A stretch of 64,000 nucleotides of DNA, taken from NCBI GenBank assembly GCA_963920705.1, contig OY987236.1:7550190-7614189 (forward strand), written 5' to 3'. The number at the start of each line of letters is the position of its first letter. Position 1 is the first letter of the stretch. Under the pieces are notes generated by a model. That model was not told the origin of the DNA. It did not search any database and was given only the letters and a program-made list of their open reading frames with translations. Made by a program: the position numbers and the translations under genes. Of this stretch, positions 46,893-58,584 are shown piece after piece. This DNA comes from Odiellus spinosus. Its lineage: Eukaryota > Arthropoda > Arachnida > Opiliones > Phalangiidae.

Positions 46893-49354
46893 TTAATTAA
46901 ACGGTAATTAAGCGGGAATATGGGCCCCAAAAAGCCGCAAAATGATTTCATATTACGAAATTTCGCCGCTTAGGCCTAAAATGAGGAAACTCGCGTTCGA
47001 AATATACTAGGTACAAAATGCACGCCGGAGAAGCCGATACTTCGGGGGGGGGGGGGGGGGACTTCCAAGCGCTATAATATCGTTAGCTTTTGCCAAAAAT
47101 CAATGAAAGTGCTTAAAACTAGCGCAATTTTCTTTGATCCAACGTCTGAGCTTTATGTTAAGCTTATTTTGTAAATATTTTGTGTATAAATAGGTTTTTT
47201 TTAAGCGCACAACTAAATTAAATTTATAAAAAGTTGATAAAGGGATTGTGACACACAAAATAATATTTTATACTGAATTCTTTAAATAGACCGATTTCAA
47301 CCTAGCTTAGTACATCGATTATATTTAAATTTCAATCAATATTTTCTAGTTACATCTGTTTAATTGAGTTATTATAAGTTCCAAGTATCAATTTTCAATT
47401 TTAGGCATAGATGTCGATACTAAAATGTAATAGCCCCGCCATTATTACTAATAATCGAAAAATCGATATATTGCAGTAGCTAAATTCAAAATAGGCTGTC
47501 TAAAAGTGTAATTATGTTTCTTCATTTACATTTATTGTTTGTGTATGTTGCCTGAAACAGGGTTTCACAGTTTAATAGCATTAAGGTGTAACATCTATCT
47601 TTTCATGGTAGTTTACTAGGTATTTTAACACCTTGTAGGGACTATCTGGGATTTTTAAAGTCCCTTTAAAGTCAACTTCTTTTCCAAACTGAGCAGACGA
47701 TGTTGGGTATAACAATTTGTCCATTCAAAGCTAGGCTGTGTGCGTGAGGGAAGAGCATTTTAAAGGGACAAATTTCAGGGCAGACAAGGCTTTTAAGCGA
47801 TTAGATTATCAAACCGAGATATTACATTTGAATTGCAATAATGGCCTCACAAACATTACGCAATTAATGTTGCGTAAATTAGATTCATATTTGTCAGAAA
47901 TTCCATAAACAGGATAAAGATCCACTTTATTATTAATGATAAATTATGAAATTTATTTAATTTGGAGCTAAATAAGCGGAAAACCTCATTTCCCGTTCAA
48001 TTCATAGATTTTTAGACACACACGTTTTCTAACGAAGATTAATCTAAACTACCTTTTTGGCGAAAATATTATTTAACTCACAGACTAAAGATTGGAACGA
48101 GAGAACGAAATTAGTTCCAAAGAAGGCCTTTTTAGAGGACCAAGCCATGCGTGGTTTCAAAGCGGGTTGCACGAGCACCTGCCAATGATAACTAGCCATA
48201 GATTTGGAAATAAAAATGGCCTCTACCTTTACGTGGTTAGACGAAAATGACGTCACGCGCAACCTTCCTATACATAATAGAATCAAATAAAATCTTTGAC
48301 GTAAAACTTTAAAAAAATAATTGGTAATTATTTTTATAAACGAACATTCTGACCTAACGCTCCTTGACCCTGAAATTGTGTTCCTTTTACATTAAGTAGA
48401 TTCAGAAAATTTTAGGATTAAGATTAGTCCTATTCCCCGTGTGTGACCTTTTGAACTAAATTTTGGCGGGGAATCACTAGTTTATTTCCAGCCTACACGA
48501 TGAACTTTTTTTGACCAAGATCACGCGGGAGTTTGTGGCCCAAAATGCAAATTTCAAATTTTATTTTGCTTTAGGATTAAAACCACGCATTTCCATAAAG
48601 TTCTTAGCTAAAAAGTGTGCAATGAATTTAGAAGTTTTTTTATATAAAATATGAAAATAGACATTAGATAAAATAAAAAATCTCGTGTTGAGCGATTTTA
48701 AATCTTATTTTTCCTCTTAAATTATAAAACTTCTACTTTCATATTTTTAGGCAATCCGAGTGTATCTAATATTACTGTTCCCTCCAATGATTCAATCTCC
48801 CCTAAATTTTATAGTTTTGTTCATTTCATTTATTAGTGCGTGACAAAAAATAGATCCTGTAAATACAACGCCATACCGAAGGCATTTTAATACAAAATTT
48901 CTGGCGTAGAAAACTATCAAAAAGATTCGCGGGTTTTGGAATTTGTTTTCATTGAAATTCTAAACAAACTCATCCGAAGGTTTTGTGTTTTTGTTTAGTT
49001 GATTTTTTGAAACACCCCAAATGCTTCCACTTCCTCGTTTCCACGCAGCATGTGACTCGTGACGTCACGTTATCTTTTGATACAGGAAGTAGGCATTCGT
49101 CATTAGCGCGGGGAACGGCCAAGGGGTGAGTTGTAGTCGCTGTCGCCGTGTCGCGCTAGATTTTTCTCTCCCTTGTCTCAGGAGTCAGGACCTGTTTTGA
49201 TTTAATTTTTTTTCTTGCATTCATATTAATTACGTTTGATGATGCAAACGTCGGGAAAGTCGTGATTCATTTGAATAAACGTCAAATTCTACCGTTTGTG
49301 TCTGTGTTTTTCAATTTAACACCGAGAATATAACGTCCAATTTCCAAAACAGCA
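46893..49354. promoter_or_regulatory. Divergent intergenic region (PPxY gene / ZFYVE28)
   Basis: This 2.5-kb gap separates the divergent starts of the PPxY gene (-) and ZFYVE28 (+). It contains a 17-base poly-G run at 47044-47060 and AT-rich filler. The CpG-richer last 300 bp is probably the ZFYVE28 promoter. The open frame at 48044-48286 (-) has no recognisable feature, and I do not call it a gene. Confidence 0.5.
49060..49067. promoter_or_regulatory. CRE-like palindrome upstream of ZFYVE28
   Basis: TGACGTCA, the full CREB/ATF consensus, lies 288 bp upstream of the ATG in the GC-richer stretch. Position and completeness fit a promoter element; binding is not shown. Confidence 0.45.
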
Positions 49355-52300
49355 ATGTATTCCATTAGAAGATGGTTTTATAGGCCTAAGGTGAGTTTTT
49401 GCATTCTTTTCCGCTTATCGTTACGCGAAAACTTGTTAAATAAGGTAACTAGTTAACATCATGGCATTCTGATTAGGCATTATCTTGTCTAAAGCAGTAT
49501 CTTGTCTTGTTGAGCGTCGCGTGAAGCCTTGGCCATTTCTTCTTTTCTTGTGGGTGATTGTGAATGATACAAGATTGTGAAGTTGTGGCTTTGTCTGTTT
49601 TCTCAGATATTTGAGACCCTGTTCCGAAGTTAAGGAAAAACTGGGATTTAATTATGCTTTAAGACTATAATTATTCCTAGGTGTAGATGAAATTATAATT
49701 ATTAATGGCGTGCTATTGCGCAAATGGAGGATTTTAAGGTATATAAAATTTAACCCAGTTTATAGGGTATGGTAGAAACTGACATGCCTTTTTTATGGTA
49801 TATCGTGGTGTGCTTGTTGTATATTAGATATATGTTTCTACTAACAGGTGTTTGAAGTTTGAACTACCATTTACCATAAAACCTGGTGTTGTTTTCAACA
49901 TTTAGTTCAGTATGAAGACTAGTTTTACATATAGCGTTGAAAATACTTGAAAACTGACTCGAGTATAAAAGTCCTTCACCTTATCTAAATTTTGCAGCTC
50001 AGAATTGTTTTTCCCAAAAATATACCTTCATTTTGGATACTGGGTGTACGCCAGCTAATAGCATAGCAACTTGAGAGACGTTAGACCTTGGTTTCTAGCC
50101 TTCCAGGTGCTTCAAGGCAAAATGAGCGACTATGATGAGAATAAGAACCTTGAATATTTTATTCGTATCCTTAGGGGTGCTGTAAAATTGCTAAAACATA
50201 TAAATCTATAAAAGGAATGCGAATAATATTTTTTATAACTCTCCGAAAGACCTTGCATTTTACCAATAAATGATTTATCATCATTTTAAGGGCCCGTTTA
50301 AGCCATAGGGGGTCAAAAGTATGATATGCTAGACTACACTTACTGTACTGGTGGTAAAAAATCTTTTTGTTTCGACATAAAACATTTTGCCCTGATATAT
50401 TCCGTTATTCAGGGTCAACCATGCAAATCCTTTTTTGACCACTCCCATTAAATGCTCCGGTCATTCAAGTCCACTTTTTTTAGACTTGAACTTTTACATC
50501 TAGTCGTCCACTAACTAATTTAGTGACAACAATTTTTATAGCGAAAGATGACTGCTTATTCAATTAATTTGAAATATCGCTACTACTTCAAACAATGCAA
50601 TGAGAACCCAAATTACTGGTTTACAATTTGTATATTAATGTCGCGTAAAATGTTTCATATTATATGTTAAAAGTTAATTTAATTTAAGTGTGTTAGGATG
50701 ATGGATAGTATAAAACTTTGTAGATTGGCTGTTCATTATTAATTTTGAATCGCATATCATTTAAATGATGAAACATTATTGACAAAGTTCCTGTTAAATT
50801 GTGTGGAAAATATTAAAGAGAGAATGAAGTACAACGAAATTTTTTTCTATCAATTCCTTATTGTTTAAATAGCCAAAATAATCAAATATTAAACTAAAAA
50901 GTATAAAAATCAATTTTTAACATACTCGGAAAGTTGGCTTAATTTAAAATACTTCATGTAAAGTTTGATATAATTATTTTCTTATGGCTGTACAATCCAA
51001 AATTTTGTACAAAGCCGGTTTAAACAATAAGGAATTTGTAGAAAATCAGGTTGCATTCTCCCATTAAATAATATCTCAACACCGCACTCATCTTTATTTT
51101 CGCAAATCTATTCCATTAATTGGCATTCGAAAGGTTTCTGAAATATAAATTATTTGTCATATGATAATATCCTGTCCATTAGTTTTTCATCATTGAAGCC
51201 AAAATATTTTAAGAAATCAAAAATGTACCTTGGCCAACTATGTTCAACATTTTTATTTGGTTAATTTTATGGATCTTCATTTTCAGAGAGAGGATTCGTC
51301 GAAGCTAGCCCAGTTTTATTGGGCTGACGAAGAGCTCAATATGGTCGCAGCTGAATTGGACAGTTTCGATGGACGAAAAGATCCAGAAAGATGTTCGGCG
51401 TTAGTTAATCAATTGAGATTATGTCAAGACAAGGTCCTAATAGTCTGTAGCGATATCATGGATGAAGCGATTCCGAGCAATCGAGCCAATAGAGATTTTC
51501 AAGCCAAGTTTCCAGATGACGTTTTGCAAGAAAATCTTTCGGGACAGTTATGGTTCGGCGCAGAGTGCTTAGCCGCTGGCTCAAATATACTTAATCGAGA
51601 AGTAGAAAGCGCCAATATGAGACCGTTAGCTAAAGCGCTAACACGAGCTTTAGATAACGTTCGATTTCTACTTCGAGAGCAGTGCCTAAGAAACACCACT
51701 GAATATTCCGAGAAAGTTAAAGAAGCTTTGTGGATATTTGACAGGCTTTTTGCAGATTTTGAATTATGGTTGGTTATAAAACTCCCAAATTGTTTTTTTT
51801 TTTTTTTTTTTTTTTTTTTTCTTATTGATGGGACTTATTTAATAGATGTTTATACTCATAGTTATGTCAGCGCAATGGTGCCAGTAAAAACAGCTGAAGA
51901 ATTTCATCTGCAACAAGAAGTTATAGTTTTATTTTCAGAAACATTACAAAGGTAATTATTTCTGTCCTTTGATCACAAATAATCGAGGAACATTTCTTGA
52001 GTAACGTTTGATTCTTTTAGGGCTCTTCGTCTGGGTTTGGTGAAACAAGACCTGGTAGACGATTGCGACCCATCCTTAATGTTTACCATTCCTCGACTAG
52101 CTACAGTTGGGTAAGTCCTCCCAATTAATCAATCTAAAATGTTTTTTTAAACAACCATATTTTTTTTCTTTCAGAGGGTTACTTTTGTTTCCCGATGGTC
52201 CCTTAAATGTTGACAAATGTTCAGAAGATGTTTCTGAACTTTTTAGACCATTCCATAGTTTACTTTTCAAAATTAGGTAACGATTGGCTTTAATCGCACA

Positions 52301-54859
52301 AAATTTAGTACAAGAGTCTTGAGATTAAATTTTTGCCTTTCATTTTCCAGAGATCTTCTTTGGACCCTTTCTCCCGAAGAACTCTTAATTTTGGAAAAGA
52401 CACTGTGCAGTTTAGAAGAACCGGAAACGGTCTTAGCGCAAATGAAAAAGTCTTCCAATAGTTTTACCTCTAATATTACTTCCATGTTCTCTTCGTTTCC
52501 ACCAAGTTTGAAGAATCAGAACGAATTGTCCTCTTGTTCCGCAAATTTCAACGAAAACGTCAAAATTCCTCCAGATTATTGCCCCAATTCGAGCAAGCAA
52601 TTCATACAAGATTTTTACGCCTTTAATTTTGGTCCTGTTAATCGAGATTCTAATGAAAATCTGAGGGAAAGTGAAGAAGTTCAAGAGTCTGGGCTAAGAA
52701 GCGATTCAAACGTGTCCGAAGATCAAATTCAAGGCAATACCGAACTTCCTCAAGAACTTCTCTCAGCAATTACTCAACAGATTGGCGCTTCCTATTTCTC
52801 TTCCAGTAAAAATTGATCTTAAATTGCGAGTTTATAGCGTTAGCTTTAAATTATTTATTTTCAGCTCTTCATGGTGAAGACTGCGTGACAGACACAAGGG
52901 ATTCGGATGAATCGCCTTTCAATAACAATTCTACTAAACCTCAAGTTTCTGATAGCTCAGTCAGCCGATCTCTTCCAATGGTTTCTTCATCTCGCCGGGC
53001 GAGTTTTAGTACCAACTTCCAAGATTCTCCCTCTCGTTCCTCCGATTTAAAATTAGTCCGTCGCAGAAGAAGAAACTCTTCCATTTTGGCCCGAACAACT
53101 GGTGGACTAAGAAATAGTAACGGGACGTCTGTTACGACTTCGGAGAATCTCGAACAAAATCATCATTCCAGCCCTTTAACCCCATCTAGAGTTTGTCAAC
53201 TACGCCACGAACGAGGTCGAAGAAACTCAAATTCAACACAGAATTCGAGTAGTACCACCAACAACAATAATAACAACACCACGGCCATCAGTTATCAGAC
53301 TGAAAGTACTTTAAGTAAAGCTAGCGTTTCAACTTGTTCCAGTTGTAGTAGCTTAACTAGTTTGGAATGGGAGCAAGCCAGGTTAGTTCATCTTTGCTTG
53401 GTGTTTATCCTAGCGCTGTTTGGCGGTGGTTTTCTAAAATGTCTTTTGTTTTTTAAAGCGAACGTAACAGCAGTGATACGAGTTCATTTCGATCCGATTG
53501 TCAAGATGACCAAGAAATAGCTCTGGCTCTACAGGCAGCCGAAATTGCGACTTGCAACAAAGCTAGAGCTCGGTTTAAGGATAGCACCGATCTAATTCAT
53601 CGTTTATTCGTTTGTATATCTGGTAAGCCTAAATAAATTGAGGTTAGAATCCTAGAGTCAAAAATTAGTTAGACGTTGGTCAATTTTCAGAATCAGATTA
53701 TTTGCCAGCAGTATATTACCATTCTTATCAAGTAGAATATAATATCTGCTTATAATAATGTACAATTTTTACTCCAATTTTTTTGTACATGTATCCATTT
53801 AGATATACATGTAGTTCTAGTTTTAGTACACAAACTTTGGTTATAACGAAATTTACCTTAATTCTTGACTATTTCATTATAATCAGTGAACTTTCTTAAG
53901 CTAACAAACTTTGGATAAATAAAACTAATATTTAATAAATTGCGTAAAGCCTAATACATGTAATGTATTGTTTTTTAGGCGTAGCTGATCAGCTACAAAC
54001 CAATTTTGCCAGTGACTTACGCAACATTTTAAAGTGCGTCTTTGAGATGAATCGAACGCAACATCCGCAAGAAGAATCTCCTCCTCATCAATCGGAACCG
54101 GCGAAAAACATGAACCCAGAAACCTTAACCGAGGGTTTAGTTAGAGGGGAAAACCTGCGATTTGAAATTCGCACGAGCCAAAACGAATTTGAAGCTGAAT
54201 TATCAGAATCTCCTTCCAGACAATCATCACCCACTCAAGATCCTCCGGGTCGGGTTGATGAGATTCAAGTAGATCTTGCCCAAGAAGCCGCTGATGAAGA
54301 ATCCGAAGAAAATTTTCAAGAATCGCGTGGTATTTGCCAAGTTGTGAAGAATCTTTTTGAGGCATGAATAAACTGAATTGTTTTTTATCATAGGTCTCAC
54401 AGAAACAGCGCCTTGTTGGCTGCCTGATGATTTTGTCGATTCTTGTATGTCTTGTGATACTCCTTTTACGATTATTCGAAGACGACATCATTGTAGAAGT
54501 TGCGGAAAAGTAAGTGTAGCAGTGCTGGGGCTGATTCAATTTCGTGTAATCGATCACTTTTAAAAGTAATATCCAAGATCTGGTAATCAGTCCATTGACA
54601 ATTACATTCAACAATTACTGTTACTTAAGTTATCGGATTGGCCCAGCACTAAAGTGTATTTGATCCTTTTATTAGGCTTGACAAAATATTAATCTTAAAT
54701 TTGGTATTTTTGTTAATATTTTAGATTTTCTGCGCTCGGTGTAGCTCTAATTCCGTACCATTGCCTCGTTTCGGTCACGCGAAACCTGTTAGAGTTTGTA
54801 ATCAGTGTTTTGTACGCCAGGTTGCTCAATTCTTGGTACCATCGTCAACTAGCAGTTGA
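49355..54859 (+). CDS. ZFYVE28: Lateral signaling target protein 2 homolog (FYVE)
   Basis: Endosomal FYVE protein, described as a negative regulator of EGFR signalling in nematodes and mammals. Eleven exons join in frame: 49355-49390, 51287-51768, 51862-51951, 52021-52110, 52175-52276, 52351-52805, 52865-53381, 53459-53622, 53979-54329, 54394-54509, 54725-54859, giving 845 residues. The 12-codon first exon ([12 protein letters not shown]) precedes the conserved N-terminal block ([33 protein letters not shown], then [17 protein letters not shown] and ELFRPFH). A long Ser/Asn-rich middle follows. The C-terminal FYVE domain (about 765-838) has all three signature parts: [15 protein letters not shown] and VRVCNQC. 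These bind PI3P and zinc. Intron 1 (1.9 kb) carries a MITE, and intron 2 a poly-T run near 51788. The exon 9 donor lies inside a longer open frame, so the unspliced frame would stop before FYVE. Confidence 0.97.
50813..51067. mobile_element. TTAA MITE copy in ZFYVE28 intron 1
   Basis: TTAA flanks (50813-50816, 51064-51067) enclose AGAGAGAATG... at left and ...CAGGTTGCATTCTCCCA at right. A long subterminal inverted match (TTCCTTATTGTTTAAAT versus GTTTAAACAATAAGGAA) adds support. Diverged member of the 28224-28506 family. Confidence 0.75.
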
Positions 54860-55295
54860 GGGGTTTAATTTGATTGAAAAAGTTCATTAAGATTTATTAC
54901 TGGTCAACTTAGTTTTTCTTGCATTCAAGTGGATCTTATAAAGTCCATGGAAAATCATTTTTATTCTTTTATAATATACAAACAAAATATACAAGAAAGA
55001 TGAGATTCATTTCTTGGAGTTAGCGGGAACCTTCCAGGCCAAATTCAAAAATTCTTGTTCACTTTTTAGTCGATCTTATCGACACGTTCCCGGTGCCCAT
55101 TAGTGTTGAAGTAATTTTTTTTCTTGTATGTACTATGCGAATAGATAAGCATTTGCAATCTTTAAACTAACCATGAAGTTAAATGATTAGGCTTAGAGTT
55201 ATACATTGGCTTCAGAATTACCAGTGATTTAATATTTGAGATAATTTTAGTTATCAAAGAATTGATTTAAAATTTAATCTTATTTTCAAAATTCA

Positions 55296-55301
55296 AATAA
55301 A
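55296..55301 (+). terminator. Candidate poly(A) signal for ZFYVE28
   Basis: AATAAA, 437 bp past the stop codon. A second one lies near 55391. Confidence 0.4.
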
Positions 55302-56649
55302 AGTTGTGTTAAATTTTTGAACCAAGGCTTAGTGAATTTTATAATTAGGCTTAGCACAGTAACGCAGCTCCATTTGGAAGTTTAAACTCACAATAAAGTT
55401 AAACTATTAAAAATTTAAAATACTTTCGTTCATATTTCAGATTATGTTCAAGGTTTAGTCTAAAAAAACCCCAAAAATGATTATGTTCACAGGTTTAGTT
55501 TAGGAAACCTCTAAAATGGGCCTTGGCTTTTGAATAAGGAGTAAACCAACTAAATACTCAATACTCATAATTAGTTTTAATTGAGTAATCAAAGTATTGA
55601 TTTAATTCTAAATATGTATTCTTAATTTGAAAACAAAATTTCAAAATGTATTAAAATTTTGCATTTGAACCAAGGCTTCGATTGTGAATTTTATAATTAG
55701 GCTTAGCTCATTAAAAACAGTTAGCTCTAAAATTTTAAATATTTGGCAGTAAAAAGTTAATTGATCAAAAATGAGTAAGAGCTTTGATTGATTTTGTTGT
55801 TTTTTAAAAACATTATCCTAAATAGAACAAGTCTCGGGAACTGTAATTGGAAAATTGGGCTTAGCAGTTAATATTAAACTAATTTGTTAATTTGGTTCAA
55901 CTGTTCAAGCTTAAGTGTTAAAGATTAAAAATCCAAAATTCATTTTGTTGGATATACTGTAATCTTGGATTAATAATTATCTCCAATTATTTTTCCTTGC
56001 TAATTATATAAATTATAAATTGCAATCTGAAAGCTATCTATTCGCATAGTTCTACTTTTCAATTTCCCTGAATGTTTGATGAGAGCCTATAGCTACGTAA
56101 CATCAGATGAAGCAATCTAGCGTGGGTTTGACTTCTCAGAAGCAATTAAATTGATGTTTTGAGAAAGTTTTCAATTAGCTGTTGACATCTGAACTTCAGA
56201 AGTTGTTGAACAATTTTTTCCATATCCAAGACAAAATCAATTTTGAGAGTTAACTGAACGCACCCCTATCATGGTTGTTTTGATTTTAAAAAGAGTTAAG
56301 ATCATGTTATCTGAGGGCCTGTATAATGGTTTTCCGGTTGGAAGTCCAATCTGATGGCTTGTATGTTTAGATACTTCATCTGATGAGGCAAATCAGGCCA
56401 GAAGGGAATTTATTTACTATTGTTAAAAATGCTTTATTGGTGTTTTTAAAATGTTTTTGATGTAAAAACCAAAAAAAAAAAGTGTATAGATTAATAATTG
56501 CTAATAAGTGTAAGGAGGTGTTTTTTTGTAAATAATATGACTATGAAAAGTTTTTTCTTTTCTGAATTTATAATTATTAAATTTACACTGTTATTGGAGA
56601 ACTAAAACTGCAGTGATTAGATACATTTTTAATGCAATATCTTTCAATC

Positions 56650-56655
56650 TTTATT
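56650..56655 (-). terminator. Poly(A) signal for ZNF622
   Basis: AATAAA on the minus strand, 115 bp past the stop codon. Spacing is normal for a short 3' UTR. Confidence 0.6.
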
Positions 56656-56769
56656 ATCTTTGAAACCTATTTTTTTTACATCCAGGCATCTTTTAATACA
56701 ATACATTGTACAATTTACAAGAAATCTTTTCCACGGCGGATTAAATATATTGATTTTGGACCATTCATC

Positions 56770-58032
56770 TCAGAATAAGACTTGGGGCCTGTAATGAGCT
56801 TGGTAATTCTTCAAACCGATCTTCAAATGTTGCTTGGCTTGCATTTGTTTCACGAAGTATAAATCTTTGGCTTTCTGTTTAATAGCTTTGCTGGAAGTAT
56901 CATTTTTGTAACCCAGAGCTCGGTATTGCGTCATCAAATGTTGAATAGAAGCTCTTTGCTTTCCACCTGATCCTTCTTCCTTAATGGGTTTGATGTTTTG
57001 TTTGAAGTATCGATGCAAAGACCGATGTCCAATGGTAGCGCCGGAAGGTAGGACCAATTGCCAATCGTCGGAATCTAAAGTAGGGATCTCTACTTCAGCC
57101 TCAGGGTCTTCTTGGTCAGGATAACTGGATGAATAGTCGTAATAATCGCCGTATTCCAAAAGGGACTCTCCTTCGTGCAACATCTTGCAATGTCCTTTAT
57201 CAATCATGTGTTGTTGAACAGCCATGACTGTACGATATCTTTTTAAGCCTGGAGGAGTGGAGCACCAGATACACATACGACCAGCGCCAATTTTGCGGCC
57301 CAAGTAATTTATCAAGCCTGATAAATCTGTCAAGTACTCTACATCGGGAATGAAGAAAGAGTGGGCGGAAGTCATGTGATCAACGCATTTAGCCAAGTCA
57401 GAATGGATAGCTGAGCAGAATAGGCATTCATTTTCCATCAAAGGTGTTCCGTCAAATAGATCTTCCAAAGGGCTTCCCATATCAGCTTCCTCATCCTCAT
57501 CCACACTTTCCCAATCACTTCCTTCCGAATCTTCCCAGTCTTCGTCATCTTCAGAAACCATCTTTTCTGATGGTAGGGTAGAGGATGTCATCTTTGAAGG
57601 GGCTGACTCGCCTGAACCCGAAGCGGTGGCTCCTTGATGGTTAAGGATATCATTTCTAGCAGCCTCTTGATTCTTAATCAGGTTTTTCAAATTCTTATTT
57701 TGAACTTGAATCTGCCTCAGTTTTGATTTCGCATCCATTTCCAGGTGTTTTTTAGAGTTGACGTGATTGGTGAAGGCATTGGCGGTCCCGAAATATTTGT
57801 GGCAAGTTTCGCAGTAGGAACAAGATTTGTTGCTTTTGGCATTATTGGCGTTTTCCTCCAACTTCAACTTATGGAGTTCAGCTCTTTGTTGGAATGCTTC
57901 GGAGCTCACTGGTGGTAAGTCAGCGACTTTGCGCATAAGGTTGTAGCGATGCCAGTCGCTTTTGTAATGTTCCCTGTGTAACTGGACTGCGCAAAATGCA
58001 ACATGGCAACTAATACATGTAAGGGCTGACAT
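56770..58032 (-). CDS. ZNF622: Cytoplasmic 60S biogenesis factor ZNF622/REI1
   Basis: A 420-residue intronless frame. ZNF622/REI1 proteins act late in cytoplasmic 60S maturation, working with the release of export and anti-association factors. C2H2 fingers lie at about 6-28 (CISCHVAFC...HYKSDWH), 71-96 (CETCHKYFGTANAFTNHVNS then KKH), 203-224 (CLFCSAIH...HMTSAH) and 254-281 (CIWCS...HMIDKGH). The family block HSFFIPDVEYLTDLSGLINY follows the third finger. An acidic stretch lies at 160-185, and the C-terminal LVLPSGATIGHRSLHRYFKQ and MTQYRALGY blocks are typical. Vertebrate relatives run to about 477 residues; the difference is in the linker between fingers two and three. The start MSALTCISC matches the family N-terminus. 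It diverges from STARD7. Confidence 0.97.
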   Translation of the reverse strand: MSALTCISCHVAFCAVQLHREHYKSDWHRYNLMRKVADLPPVSSEAFQQRAELHKLKLEENANNAKSNKSCSYCETCHKYFGTANAFTNHVNSKKHLEMDAKSKLRQIQVQNKNLKNLIKNQEAARNDILNHQGATASGSGESAPSKMTSSTLPSEKMVSEDDEDWEDSEGSDWESVDEDEEADMGSPLEDLFDGTPLMENECLFCSAIHSDLAKCVDHMTSAHSFFIPDVEYLTDLSGLINYLGRKIGAGRMCIWCSTPPGLKRYRTVMAVQQHMIDKGHCKMLHEGESLLEYGDYYDYSSSYPDQEDPEAEVEIPTLDSDDWQLVLPSGATIGHRSLHRYFKQNIKPIKEEGSGGKQRASIQHLMTQYRALGYKNDTSSKAIKQKAKDLYFVKQMQAKQHLKIGLKNYQAHYRPQVLF

Positions 58033-58584
58033 TGCATTTAAATAAGAGTCTTTCTGAAAGATAAACAGTAAACTTAGGTTTACATTTAATTACTTCGCCA
58101 AATATATAAAAAATTTAATTATTTTTATTTTATTACCTTACGTCAGTTTTTACACGTCCACGAGGTTAAAATTAGGACTCGTTATGGCTTCGTAAAAAGA
58201 CGTAACTAACGTAAGCGGACGATGGACAGTGACCTTTGACCTATGTGTAAAAGATAGATAAAAGAATACTTTTGATAGCACGTTTCTAAGTGCGCCATCG
58301 CCGCCCGTCGGTTTTCGTGACAATAGCTATAGTTTCTAAATTTATTTAATTAAAGTCATTAGCCATAATGTAATAGTGTCAATTCTAAATTTAGCAGTAC
58401 TTATTACTGGTGAAAGGTGATGTGCGTAATATTGACAGGCAATTTTAGTTAAGACTTGGCCAAATTGGCCTACTGACTAGTTCAGTGATTAGGCCAAAAT
58501 TTACATATAACCGCGTCCTAAATCCAAAAGTTTAGTTGAGATAAATCTTTTTAACATTTTGGGCGGCGTGTTGTTCTTTTCATA
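58033..58584. promoter_or_regulatory. Bidirectional ZNF622/STARD7 promoter interval
   Basis: Only 552 bp separate the two divergent start codons, so the promoters must share this interval. The central part is CpG-richer than the flanks and carries a perfect DR1 element (58230-58242). Confidence 0.65.
58230..58242. promoter_or_regulatory. Perfect DR1 nuclear-receptor element
   Basis: TGACCTTTGACCT is the exact complement of AGGTCAAAGGTCA, the DR1 consensus for HNF4, RXR and COUP-TF type receptors. It lies 343 bp upstream of STARD7 and 198 bp upstream of ZNF622. HNF4 control would suit a phospholipid-transfer gene; that link is inference. Confidence 0.55.

Larger units (their letters stand above)
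54860..56769. other. Convergent interval, ZFYVE28 3' UTR and ZNF622 3' end
   Basis: AT-rich, no exon seen. A plus-strand AATAAA at 55296-55301 could end ZFYVE28. A minus-strand AATAAA (TTTATT at 56650-56655), 115 bp past the ZNF622 stop, fits that gene. Several ATTAGGCTTAG words occur (near 55186, 55343 and 55696). Confidence 0.6.

Noticed and set aside
48044..48286. 80-codon minus-strand frame between the PPxY gene and ZFYVE28
   Set aside because: No conserved motif or splice partner, and no codon bias distinct from the surrounding intergenic DNA.
54141..54614. 157-codon minus-strand frame over the 3' part of ZFYVE28
   Set aside because: Spans exon 9, an intron and exon 10 of a clearly conserved plus-strand gene; no recognisable protein.
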